Below, in pieces: positions 1-9,082 of a DNA stretch of 64,000 bases. Numbering within the stretch: the stretch's first letter is position 1; the number at the start of each line of letters is the position of its first letter. The translations under genes were made by a program, and so were the position numbers. Location: assembly GCF_037392515.1 (NCBI RefSeq), contig NC_090288.1:1860001-1924000 (forward strand). Direction: 5' to 3'. Source of the DNA: Haliotis asinina (Eukaryota; Mollusca; Gastropoda; Lepetellida; Haliotidae). A model generated the notes under the pieces. That model was not told where the DNA came from. It worked only from the letters and a program-made list of their open reading frames with translations, and did no database searches.

Positions 1-451
1 GCCTGGATTGCGCTTCTAACCTATCCTGTTTTACCTCATGATCAGAAATTTGCTTTCTTAAAATGTCAATTTCCTCCTGGACTGCGACAATATTTTCCTT
101 GACGTCGTGACGAAACTCTTCAAACTCATTCAACAATGACATCTGAGACTGAATGCTAGTGAGTGTTTTAGCGTGGTCACCAAAGGTGAGGCCAGCGTTC
201 GGAGTAACATACCGACCTGCGACATTCTGAGACGACAGTCTTGTCTGAACCCTATCGTTAGAAGACGTATGTGGTGTTTTAGGAGGTCCTGGGTTTAATT
301 CCACGTCTCCAGATACAATGAGTAAAGTCATTATCAACAACAGCAGGCGACATCCTACACGCATCCCACCGGGTATTCCTATACCGGGGTAAAAACAACG
401 TGGACAAACACAAACAATTCTAGCTCTCCAGACACTTATATCAACCTTCAT
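1..451 (-). CDS. Non-LTR retrotransposon ORF, 5' part, with 2A motif (partial)
   Basis: An open frame runs without a stop from an ATG at 451 (context CACCATGA) off the left edge, about 150 codons. A second in-frame ATG lies at 364. Residues 36-46 are hydrophobic (Leu/Ile-rich) and are followed at once by SGDVELNPGP (residues 47-56), a full match to the 2A consensus D-V/I-E-x-N-P-G-P, where the ribosome skips the Gly55-Pro56 bond. The next 90 residues are Ser/Thr-rich and then Glu/Lys/Gln-rich with heptad-like spacing, probably a coiled coil. Known: 2A motifs sit at the N-terminus of ORFs in APE-type non-LTR elements (CR1-like and others) of sea urchins, molluscs and lancelets. Inferred: this is the start of such an element; endonuclease and reverse transcriptase would lie beyond the window. 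A host protein with a 2A leader (as in some sea urchin NLRs) is the alternative. Confidence 0.75.
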   Translation of the reverse strand, partial: MKVDISVWRARIVCVCPRCFYPGIGIPGGMRVGCRLLLLIMTLLIVSGDVELNPGPPKTPHTSSNDRVQTRLSSQNVAGRYVTPNAGLTFGDHAKTLTSIQSQMSLLNEFEEFRHDVKENIVAVQEEIDILRKQISDHEVKQDRLEAQSR

Positions 452-1193
452 GGTGAAAATCAAATAGTTGGTTTACTTATCTCGTTGCTGTTATCGGAAT
501 CCGATTATTATTACCCCTGATAAATCAAACTCTCTCTTAGGCGGTAGAAGGTTATAGTCAGATGACTTTATCCCATTTTTTTCTGCTCAGTGAACAGACG
601 CAATTCTGAACAAACTTACTTGCCTAAGGTGAGACCACAGGTATCATATGTGTTTCGTTGTGGGGCAGAACTTAAGTCCAAGAAAGTCTCAGGAGTCAAG
701 CTGGCAAACACCATCCAAGGACTCGACGTTGCTTAACTGCAACTGATTTGTGACCTGTCCTCTACGCACATGACCATCAGAGGATCAGAAGACGAATAGA
801 CAGAAACCTTCCATCGTGTAGACCATCCACGGGTTAGTAGAAACCCATCCTGATTGGCATAAATAAACGATTAAAACAGAAACGAGGGTGGTTGACTAAG
901 CTCACACTCATGATACTTGTGGTCAGGCGGTCAAGACTCTGGATATCGTGCTTTGCCCAAGTAACTATTCCAAATTAACGGAATAAGAAAGGACTGGCAC
1001 AACAAGGGAAGTTGTGACTTTGTTTTGTAAACAATTCGAGTCTCCAAAAATCATTTTTGGTTGATCCTTGCATCCCCAACATCTCTTGATCGCGCCGTTT
1101 TGCTCTCAGTAAATAATATCGTGTGAAGAGCAGTAAGATGGCACGACGTTTTTGAAACATCTTCTGAAGATTTCAAGTTGTAAAAGTATTCAG
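452..1193. other. Sequence between the retrotransposon ORF and the FTP-PAN gene
   Basis: No coding exon or RNA gene was found. The part next to 451 should be the 5' UTR of the retrotransposon on the minus strand, but its 5' end cannot be placed. A signal-peptide exon for the downstream FTP-PAN gene would be expected upstream of 1234 and was not found here. Confidence 0.4.
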
Positions 1194-1233
1194 GATATAT
1201 ACTTTCTAACCGTATCCAAACCTTGGGTTCCAG

Positions 1234-3905
1234 GAACTACATTTATCTCCTCGGTGGAGGAAGGCATCCTGAAGGCCGTCCCTGCTGTGACGTCTCGGCT
1301 GCTGAAGGACCCCAGCCCACTCCTCGACGTAGCCAGCGCCAGTGACATCGTGGCCTTCTTCTCTGGCCCCTGTGTCTACGGATATAAGCCCTCCCCGCCA
1401 TGGTGGATATTTGACCTTGGGAAGGAAATGAAGGTCGTCAGCATCAGCGTGAAGAACGGCGGCAGCTGCTGCAGTGAGTATTGTGTTGCAGGAGTCCTTG
1501 GATCTATACGAGTAAGTACATTGGGTTTACACCACTATAGCAACATTCCAGCCACCCACAGGGAACACCAGAGACGGGCTTCACACATTGTATCGATGTG
1601 GAGAGTCGAACCCGGGTTTTCGGCGTGACGAGGGAACGTTTTAACTTCAATTAAACCCAACGACCAGGTTATACGAATAGACCGGTGTTGGATGCAGGCG
1701 ATATGGCTAATAGGCTGGTGTTGGATGCAAGCAATATGGCTGATAGGCAGGTGTTGGATGCAAGCAATATGGCTGATAGGCAGGTGTTGGATGCAAGCAA
1801 TATGGCTAATAGGCCGGTGTTGGATGCAGGTGATATGGCTAATAGGCAGGTGTTGGATGCAGGCGATATGGCTAATAGGCCGGTGTTGGATGCAAGCAAT
1901 ATGGCTAATAGGCTGGTGTTGGATGCAGGCGATATGGCTAATTGGCCGGTGTTGGATGCAAGCAATATGGTTAATAGGCTGGCGTTGGATGCAGGCGATA
2001 TGGTTAATAGGCCGGTGTTGAATGCAAGCAATATGGCTGATAGGCAGATGTTGGATGCAAGCAATATGGCTAATAGGCCGGTGTTGGATGCAGGCGATAT
2101 GGCTAATAGGCAGGTGTTGGATGCAGGTGATATGGCTAATAGGCCGGTGTTGGATGCAAGCAATATGGCTAATAGGCTGGTGTTGGATGCAGGCGATATG
2201 GTTAATAGGCCGGTGTTGGATGCAAGCAATATGGCTAATAGGCTGGCGTTGGATGCAGGCGATATGGTTAATAGGCCAGTGTTGGATGCAGGCGATATGG
2301 TTAATAGGCCGGTGTTGGATGCAAGCAATATGGCTAATAGGCCGGTGTTGGATGCAGGCGATATGGCTAATAGGCCGGTGTTGGATGCAAGCAATATGGC
2401 TGATAGGCAGGTGTTGGATGCAAGCAATATGGCTAATAGGCCGGTGTTGGATGCAGGCGATATGGCTAATAGGCAGGTGTTGGATGCAGGCGATATGGCT
2501 AATAGGCCGGTGTTGGATGCAAGCAATATGGCTAATAGGCTGGTGTTGGATGCAGGCGATATGGCTAATAGGCCGGTGTTGGATGCAAGCAATATGGTTA
2601 ATAGGCCGGTGTTGGATGCAGGCGATATGGTTAATAGGCCGGTGTTGGATGCAGGCGATATGGTTAATAGGCCGGTGTTGGATGCAGGCGATATGGTTAA
2701 TAGGCCGGTGTTGGATGCAGGCGCTATGGTTAATAAGGGGCGAATGCTTAGCGTGGTGGTGAATGAGCTCGTGTCACGCCCAATACACCGTCTCTCTTGT
2801 TACCCGGTTTCGATTCCCCAGGCGGGTAAAAAGTGTGAAGCTAAGTTCTGGCATCCCCGGCCGTGATGTTGCAGAAATATTGTTAAAGACAGCGTAAAAC
2901 CACACTCACTCACTCACTCACTCACTCACTCAGTATTTTAGTGTAGTCTTAGTGACCAGGCAAATTGACATGATGTTTGATCTGCGTGTGATCTCTGCTA
3001 CTGAATATTTAATTAATGATATTTTTAACATGAAGACCATATGTGGTGCTAGCAGGATCGAGGCAGAAACGTCTTCTTTTCAGATCCTTGGCTGGGAAAC
3101 TTTACCGTGGAGGTTGGCAACAGGTTGTCTCCCACCGACAACGAGCTGTACGGTAGCGAGATCTGTGTGGAACACAGCGGCCAGGTTCCCCCAAACGTCA
3201 CAGTCTCGCACCCTTGCGTCCGACCTCTGAGGGGGAGATACGTCAAGCTCAGGTCAAAGTGTGTAGATCTGTTCGGGAGTGTCCTGTCTTGTGACCTGCA
3301 CGTCCACGCAGTCCCCGCCCCGACCACTGGACGCAAGTTTGCAGGTAGGATCCTATAGCTGCAGGTTCGAATCCCTGATTACGCCAGATCGTGATTTGTG
3401 GTTTGCCAGTACCAGTGCTAATGTTTGAATGGGCCCTCGTCTTCAGTCCACACACAGGTAACTAGGTTGAACCAAATGACACCGGTTTGTCCCCCGAGGT
3501 TTGTACGTGTGTTGGTTTAATTTAATACCCCACCTTATTACGCTTCGTGCTTTCCTCCAACATTCCTCTCCTCCAACATTCCTTTCCTCCAACATTACTT
3601 TCCTCCAACATTCCTCTCCTCCAAGCCGTGCTATAACGGAACTAATGTTAAAAGTGATCTTTTAAACCTCACTCTGTCAGTTAAGCGATAGCTGATTCTC
3701 TTTTTCCAATTCTGCACATGCAGTGTTCGCACAAGACCGGAAGTCCGCTCCAGAAGGAGGCTATGACCTTGTCTGTGCTCGCCAATGTATGGGTGAACAC
3801 ACGTGTGTCAAGTTCAGCGTGAGCAGCTCGGGGCAGTGTGTGTTGTATGACCGCCAGGTGGACACAGCCCAGGAAAGCTACTCTTTGTCTCACATCAGCC
3901 TGTGA
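1234..3905 (+). CDS. Secreted fucolectin-type (FTP/F5-8C-like) and PAN/Apple domain protein, 3' three exons
   Basis: Three exons join in one frame through phase-1 introns: 1234-1473 (acceptor ttccag, donor gtgagt), 3084-3344 (acceptor ttttcag, donor gtagga), 3724-3905 (acceptor catgcag; stop TGA 3903-3905). Exons 1-2 form a fucolectin/tachylectin-4/pentraxin-1-type domain: PPWWIFDLGKE, then VVSISVKNGGSCC and, across the splice, NPWLGNFTVEVGN, ending with LRGRYVKLRS and a C-terminal beta strand with Cys. Exon 3 is PAN/Apple-like (CARQCMGEHTCVKFSV, then GQCVLYDR). Such domains bind carbohydrate or protein outside the cell, so an innate-immune or adhesive lectin is likely. The signal peptide exon is missing upstream. 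An acceptor at 1193 (exon from 1194) is possible, but 1233 keeps all introns phase 1. A poly(A) signal AATAAA lies at 4696-4701. The 1474-3083 intron holds two SINE copies and a 33-bp minisatellite. Confidence 0.82.
1522..1645 (-). repeat. SINE-B copy (tRNA-headed), antisense, partial
   Basis: On the minus strand it reads from a tRNA-like head (GTTAAAACGTTCCCTCGTCACGC) through a box B-like GGGTTCGACTC to a degraded tail. It matches the copies at 2741, 37128 and 40888 and lies in an intron of the FTP-PAN gene. Confidence 0.7.
1685..2745. repeat. 33-bp minisatellite, about 32 units
   Basis: Tandem units of 33 bp alternate between two types: GATGCAGGCGATATGG and GATGCAAGCAATATGG, each followed by TTAATAGGC or CTAATAGGC and a short variable end. 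Variant blocks recur at about 363 bp (11 units), so there is a higher-order period. Because 33 is a multiple of three and no unit has a stop, several frames on both strands stay open. These are by-products and not genes. The array lies in an intron of the FTP-PAN gene. Confidence 0.95.
2741..2930 (+). repeat. SINE-B copy, sense
   Basis: A tRNA-like head with box B-like CGGTTTCGATTCC is followed by a body and the tail AATATTGTTAAAGACAGCG-TAAAACCACACTCACTCA with (CTCA)n. It directly abuts the end of the 33-bp array. Confidence 0.75.
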
Positions 3906-3914
3906 ATCGATCAT

Positions 3915-4235
3915 TGCCATGTGTCTGAGACATGGATCATCTCAGTATTAGGGATGGCATCGGTGTGAGACATGGATCATATCAGTGTGAGACATGGATC
4001 ATATAGGTGTGAGACGTGTATCATATTAGTGTGAGGTATAACAGATATAAGTCTTAAAGATGGATCATAACGGTGTGAGACATGGATCATATGACTCTGA
4101 GATACATTCGTGTAAGATGTCGTTTAGACTGGTGAGAGACTTGGAAATGACTCTAAGATGCTAATCTATCGGTGTGAGACATGGATGATATCGGTGTGAG
4201 ACATGGATCATATCACTCTCAGGTACAGAGCATAC
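3915..4235. repeat. Degenerate ~20-bp tandem repeat
   Basis: The phrase GTGTGAGACATGGATCATAT recurs in diverged, irregularly spaced form just after the stop codon of the FTP-PAN gene, probably in its 3' UTR. Confidence 0.7.
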
Positions 4236-4396
4236 CACTCTACCACATCTATCATGTCTCACATTGTGTGAACTCTTTCCCTGGACATGTTCACCGTCTG
4301 TTGTCGGGACCTATTTCAGATGCAGACAGTGAAGTCAGGTAGCCTCCACCAAGATCCCCGTGGAGCCCGGGCTACGTGAACACATCCTTAGCACCG

Positions 4397-4488
4397 CATG
4401 TGTCATATTTGGGACTTCACTTCCTCAGTAAAGTACAAATTCTAGTACTTTTTTGAGGAAGTGAAATCCCTAATATGACATATGTTGC
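4397..4488. mobile_element. MITE-like palindrome, TIRs only
   Basis: Two inverted arms (TGTCATATTTGGGACTTCAC and its counterpart GTGAAATCCCTAATATGACA) meet nearly back to back around CAAATTCTAGTACTTTTTTG. The same arms occur at 12454 and 33340-33496, where they enclose or precede a tRNA-like core. This copy has lost the core. Confidence 0.65.
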
Positions 4489-4815
4489 ATTTGACCACTT
4501 CCTAAATGGCATCGTGTAATCATCCTTAGCACCGAACAGCCAGACACGTGCGTCACCATCACATGTCCAAGGGATGAGTTGCATTCATTTTCCGATATTC
4601 AAGAATATATAGATTAATGAAACTGTCAACATGACATCTCTCGTTATCATGAATAACTATTAACTGTAACGGACACCATAATGGGAACAAATACAAATAA
4701 ATCACGTTATGACATTATGCATTCCACGGGTGTGTTAATAAGAAATCTTATTGGAACAGTGTTGATGTTATTACTAGGCAGTGGAGATGTCAGTGACAAA
4801 GGCACGCATCTGTAA

Positions 4816-6666
4816 TTAGACACATGTACCAAACAAGGCGTCTAGTCCAGTTCTGCCGTTAGGTCGACACGTGAGGCCTGTAGCACAGTCGCACCATTCC
4901 CCGGGATTGTGGACCAAGCACTTCTCTCCAGAGGTCGGGATCGCCTTGCACATGGTGGTGATGCCGGGGTAGGGGTTGTTCTGGGGTAGGTCGATGGGCT
5001 GGAGCAACTGTCGACGTCCGTGGATGGGGGTGTAAAAGTGGACGCAGCACTGACCGGCGCCACATGTCGGGTTGCACGTGTATGTTTTTGGCTGGCTGAG
5101 GAGTTGCTTCAGAGTGGACAGGTCAGTCACAGAGGCGCTCTGTAAGGATGGGTGAACTGGTGTTGAATAATTGAACAGTTGGGTGGTTAGATTATTGAAT
5201 AGTTGGTAACTGAGGGGTTGAATTACTGCATAGTTAGGTGGTTGAATAATTGGTGTTTGAATGGTAGAATGTGTGGTTGAATAGTTGAGTGGTTGCATGG
5301 ATGCTTGAATGGTTGAGTGGTTGATTTGTGTAACTGTGTGACTGAATAGTGGCAGGGTTTAATGGTTGAATGGTCGAGTGGTGAAATTGTTGTGGGGTTG
5401 AATGGTTGACTGATTATGTGAGTCAGAGAGAGATACCAAACATTCACTCCTGTAATAAAATGAACTGGTGTAATGAGTTGAAAACGTCACTATTTGCTGA
5501 GTTATTCATTGCGCCTTTACCGCAAAAAGCAGTTTAACGTCGTGTGCTGGAATATGAAAATAAACAGTTGTTACGACATGTGAAAAGGTAGTGAATAACG
5601 TCTTTGTTGTAATGGCCACATGAACACATGGTTGTTTCCCATATTTGTCCACCATATCTATCTGCGTTTAGATCACTACAGACGACCTCGGGGCGACAAT
5701 GGATGATTTGACAAAATCTAGTCCCCAAATTTAAATACAAGTAATTGTGGGATTCAGCTCCATCCAGCAATCAATTCCACGACGAAATCACACTCGGTAA
5801 AAATTATCGAGAATATTTTACGTTCTTCAGTTAATAAATTGAACTGAAGTAGGAGGGAAAAGAGTAGGCAAACTGGGAATAATTACTTATGCAGGTACTG
5901 TACATTATTAAGTGTAGGGGTGATCCATTATATGTTTATGTTCATGAGTAGTGAAACTGGGAGTAAAAAATTGGGAGTGGTCATAGTGGGGTAGTCATAC
6001 TGGGACTAATCATAGTGGGAGTAGTGAAACTGGGAGTGGTCTTAGAGGGTTGTCATACTGGGAGTAGTCATATTGGGGGTAGTGAAACTGGGAGTGATCA
6101 TCGTGGGGTAGTCATACTGGAAGTAGTCATAGTAGGGGTAGTCATACTGGGAATGGTCATAGTGGGGTAGTCATACTGGGAGTAGTCATAGTAGGTGTAG
6201 TGAAACTGGGAGTAGTCATAGTGGGAGTAGTCATAGTGGGAGTAGTAAATCATTTCAATGAAACGTACGCAGTCGAATGAGTAGGTGCGTGAGTGGGGTG
6301 GCAAGGGGTTTGATTGCGTGAGATCACGCAAATGCGTGAATACGTAAGGGTTGCATCACGCAACATGTTTGTGAGAGAAAGCATCAGTTCAACGTGTGTA
6401 CACATAAATGGGTTCGACACTTATGGGCATGTAACGTGCGGGTGGGTGAGTGAGTGAGAGGGAGTCTCACAGTCTCCAACAAAACTCCTCAATGATCTGT
6501 TTGTGAGCATCCATGATTCGAATATAAGATGGGATCTTGTCTTGAATCGTATACCCTGGACCACAGACAATGGCGCCTCCTGGACTAACTTTACAGAATA
6601 AAGCTCATTCACAAATACCTGGACGCCGATTGCCAGCAGACACAGACCGAGGACAGCGGTGTGCAT
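4816..6666 (-). CDS. Secreted ten-cysteine peptide, prokineticin/colipase-like
   Basis: Two coding exons. 6619-6666 encodes MHTAVLGLCLLAIGVQ, a signal peptide core; 4816-5139 encodes the rest and stops with TAA. Splice: donor CAG|GTATTT (weak), acceptor CCTTACAG at 5140, phase 0; predicted length 123 residues. An acceptor at 6684 (CTCTTACAG) implies a non-coding 5' exon further upstream. The mature part has ten cysteines: C-x3-C-x4-CC, a long loop, C-x8-C, then WCDC, GLTC and a final C three codons from the end region. The CC, the C-x-P-x-x-G-x-x-C step and C-x-C-x-x-GL-x-C resemble prokineticin (AVIT/MIT) and dickkopf/colipase folds, which are secreted signalling or binding modules. There is no N-terminal AVIT after the signal peptide, so receptor activity is not implied. 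It is convergent with the FTP-PAN gene. The intron is full of simple repeats and holds a retrotransposon relic. Confidence 0.7.
5155..5425. repeat. Low-complexity TTGAATGG/GTTGA-rich tract
   Basis: Short imperfect repeats of GGTTGAATGG and relatives fill the start of the intron of the ten-cysteine gene, up to the polypyrimidine tract of its last exon. The minus-strand open frame through it is repeat-derived. Confidence 0.75.
5540..5785 (-). mobile_element. LINE-like reverse transcriptase C-terminal relic
   Basis: On the minus strand the frame reads CSDLNADRYG, then TTMCSCGHYNKDVIHYLFTC. This matches the shape of the C-terminal C-x-C-G...H-x-x-x-x-C knuckle after the RT domain in many non-LTR retrotransposons (L-x-x-D-L...CxCG...ExxxHxLFxC). 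Only this tail is recognisable; no complete RT domain is present. The flanks drift into unrelated sequence. It lies in the intron of the ten-cysteine gene, on its strand. Confidence 0.5.
5945..6250. repeat. ~17-18-bp tandem repeat (GTAGTCATACTGGGA)
   Basis: Irregular runs of GGGAGTAGTCATAGT, GGGGTAGTCATACT and GTGAAACTGGGAGT. The array is diverged and intronic to the ten-cysteine gene. Confidence 0.8.
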
Positions 6667-6683
6667 GGTCCTAGCAGCTTCAC

Positions 6684-7369
6684 CTGTAAGAGAAGCGACC
6701 ATTCAGTGGACGTCTGGCTGATACCATGAGGCAGCAGGTGCTCCAACATGGTGACTTTCACATGATTACAACAGGTGTTAAAGGTGCGGAAGAGGTCGGG
6801 TCGCAATGGAATCAGGACAAACGTGAGTCAGGATCGACCCATATGTAGACGCATGAGAATATATACAGTGTTTATTACTGACGAGAACTGTTCCTATATA
6901 GTGGACATAAAGTCGAAATCAGACACCTCATCATTGTCAGATTATATCTAACATGACGTCATATGCCAGCTGCAAGGCGTCATGTAACATGCTAATTGAG
7001 TGGTCCTGCTAGCTGTAAGGCATCATGTGACATGATAGCTGAGTGGAAAAATCACTTCAACTAGGTGTCATATGACATGCTGGTTGTGTTGTAAGATCAC
7101 TTTCTACAAGGTGTCACTTATGAATATACCTCATCACATGAAACACAACAAGTGAACATTCATCACATTTTTATAAAGGCCGAATTCATCACTAAAGAAT
7201 GCTGCATGAAATACCAGGCCAAGTCTTACGCAATCTGTACCATTACATATGATCCATATGATCACACCCTTTAGTCTCTCTACACAATCCCCTTCCGTTT
7301 CGCTCATCCACAGTTACGATACCACCTTCTGAAGCTCAACACTAGTCAACCCAAAACCATTCAAGTTAA
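6684..7369. other. Upstream region of the ten-cysteine gene
   Basis: The first base pairs beyond 6683 are an intron of that gene if the acceptor there is used. 6950-7130 has loose repeats of a CAAGGCGTCATGTAACATGCTA-like phrase. No coding exon was recognised. Confidence 0.4.
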
Positions 7370-8490
7370 TACAATGCAGCTTTAGAATCCATGACTAGAC
7401 AATATACAACAATTGTACAATTAATGTCTAGATAAACTACAGTTGTACAATCAAGGACTAGATGATATCCTACAAGTGAACAATCCATGACTAGATGATA
7501 TATTGCAATTATACAGTCTAGGACTAGATGATATACTGCAGCTGTACAATCAAGGACTTGGTGATATATTGCAATTATACAGTCTAGGACTAAAAGGACA
7601 TACTGCAGTTTTGCAAACAATAACGAGATGATATTCTGCAGTTGTACAATCCAGGACATCATATACTGCAGATTTAAAATCCAGGGCTAGTTGTACGGTC
7701 TAAAGCCGAATGTCACAAAACAGTTGTACAGTCTAAAGCTAAATACATTACCACAGATGTACAGTCTAAAGCTGAATGTCACACTGTAGTTGTACAGTCT
7801 AAAGCTGAATGTCACACTGTAGTTGTACAGTCTAAAGCTGAATGTCACACTGTAGCTGTACAGGCTAAAGCTGAATGTCACACTGTAGTTGTACTGTCTA
7901 AAGCAGAATGTCACACTGTAGTTTTACTGTCTAAAGCTGAATGTCACACTGTAGTTGTACTGTCTAAAGCTGAATGTCACACTGTAGTTGTACAGTCTAA
8001 AGCTGAATGTCACACTGTAGTTGTACAGTCTAAAGCTGAATGTCACACTGTAGCTGTACAGGCTAAAGCTGAATGTCACACTGTAGTTGTACTGTCTAAA
8101 GCAGAATGTCACACTGTAGTTTTACTGTCTAAAGCTGAATGTCACACTGTAGTTGTACAGTCTAAAGCTGAATGTCACACTGTAGCTGTACAGGCTAAAG
8201 CTGAATGTCACACTGTAGTTGTACTGTCTAAAGCAGAATGTCACACTGTAGTTTTACTGTCTAAAGCTGAATGTCACACTGTAGTTGTACTGTCTAAAGC
8301 TGAATGTCACACTGTAGTTGTACAGTCTAAAGCTGAATGTCACACTGTAGTTGTACAGTCTAAAGCTGAATGTCACACTGTAGTTGTACAGGTTAAAGCT
8401 GAATGTCACACTCTAGTTGTACAGGTTAAAGCTGAATGTCACACTCTAGTTGTACAGGTTAAAGCTGAATGTCATACTACAAATGCACTG
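7370..8490. repeat. 33-bp tandem array in two diverged sections
   Basis: 7370-7690 has units like GACTAGATGATATACTGCAG-CTGTACAATCAAG. 7690-8490 has highly similar units TGTACAGTCTAAAGCTGAATG-TCACACTGTAGT, about 24 copies. Both have a 33-bp period and share the (GCAG/GTAG)TTGTACA(A/G)TC core, so they look like one array with an old and a young half. In the young half variant blocks recur every 198 bp (six units). The open minus-strand frames are by-products. Confidence 0.92.
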
Positions 8491-9082
8491 TCCTTATCTA
8501 AATGATATAAAATTGTGATCCAGGGTTGAGCTGGATGGCTTAGATGTTAAAATGCATAAAAAGTAATGTGAAACTATGGTCGCTTTTTAAACTGACACAC
8601 CCTTTTTTGTTGATGATTCCTTCAGAAGACAATGGAAGCATTGGACACCGAGAATTTAGTTAGGCTACGTACATCTTGATCAACCCACTGAAGTCTTTTG
8701 TGCAGTCGCAAGTACTAATCTATTCTGTAGCCGGGACATAGTGAGATCATATACACGTCCAGACAAACCTGTATCTTGCTACACAACATGGAGATAACTG
8801 TGATCATAGTTGACACTTTATTTATCTTTACAATGCCTTTTAACGAGGAAGGTGAATCCGATGTAGTGCGAGTCTTGGACGTTCACCTCTTTGCTACAAC
8901 CCTTGAGGAAGCCGATGAAGGCAGTCCTAAGTGAAACTGGGATAATTCTGTTCTGGGTTCAACAACCCCTCGGTATATTTCATCGCCATTTTATCCATCA
9001 AATCCATCAAATGAATGTTATCAGAATGACATGTTATACCACAGAAACCACATTTTTTAACACGTATCTAGTTTAAAAATCG
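8491..9082. other. 3' flank of the GPCR gene
   Basis: A minus-strand AATAAA (plus TTTATT at 8817-8822) would end the GPCR transcript about 260 bases after its stop. Nothing else was recognised. Confidence 0.5.

Noticed and set aside
1474-1628. Continuation of the FTP exon to 1628
   Set aside because: The reading after NGGSCC departs from the fucolectin pattern and enters a SINE; the GTGAGT donor at 1474 restores the domain with the exon at 3084.
1669-2866. Long open frames of 393, 307 and 246 codons on both strands
   Set aside because: They arise from a 33-bp minisatellite without stops; the array is intronic and the peptides are simple repeats.
7366-8112. Minus-strand frames rich in SVTFSFRLYNY
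   Set aside because: Products of the 33-bp array; no start context or domain.
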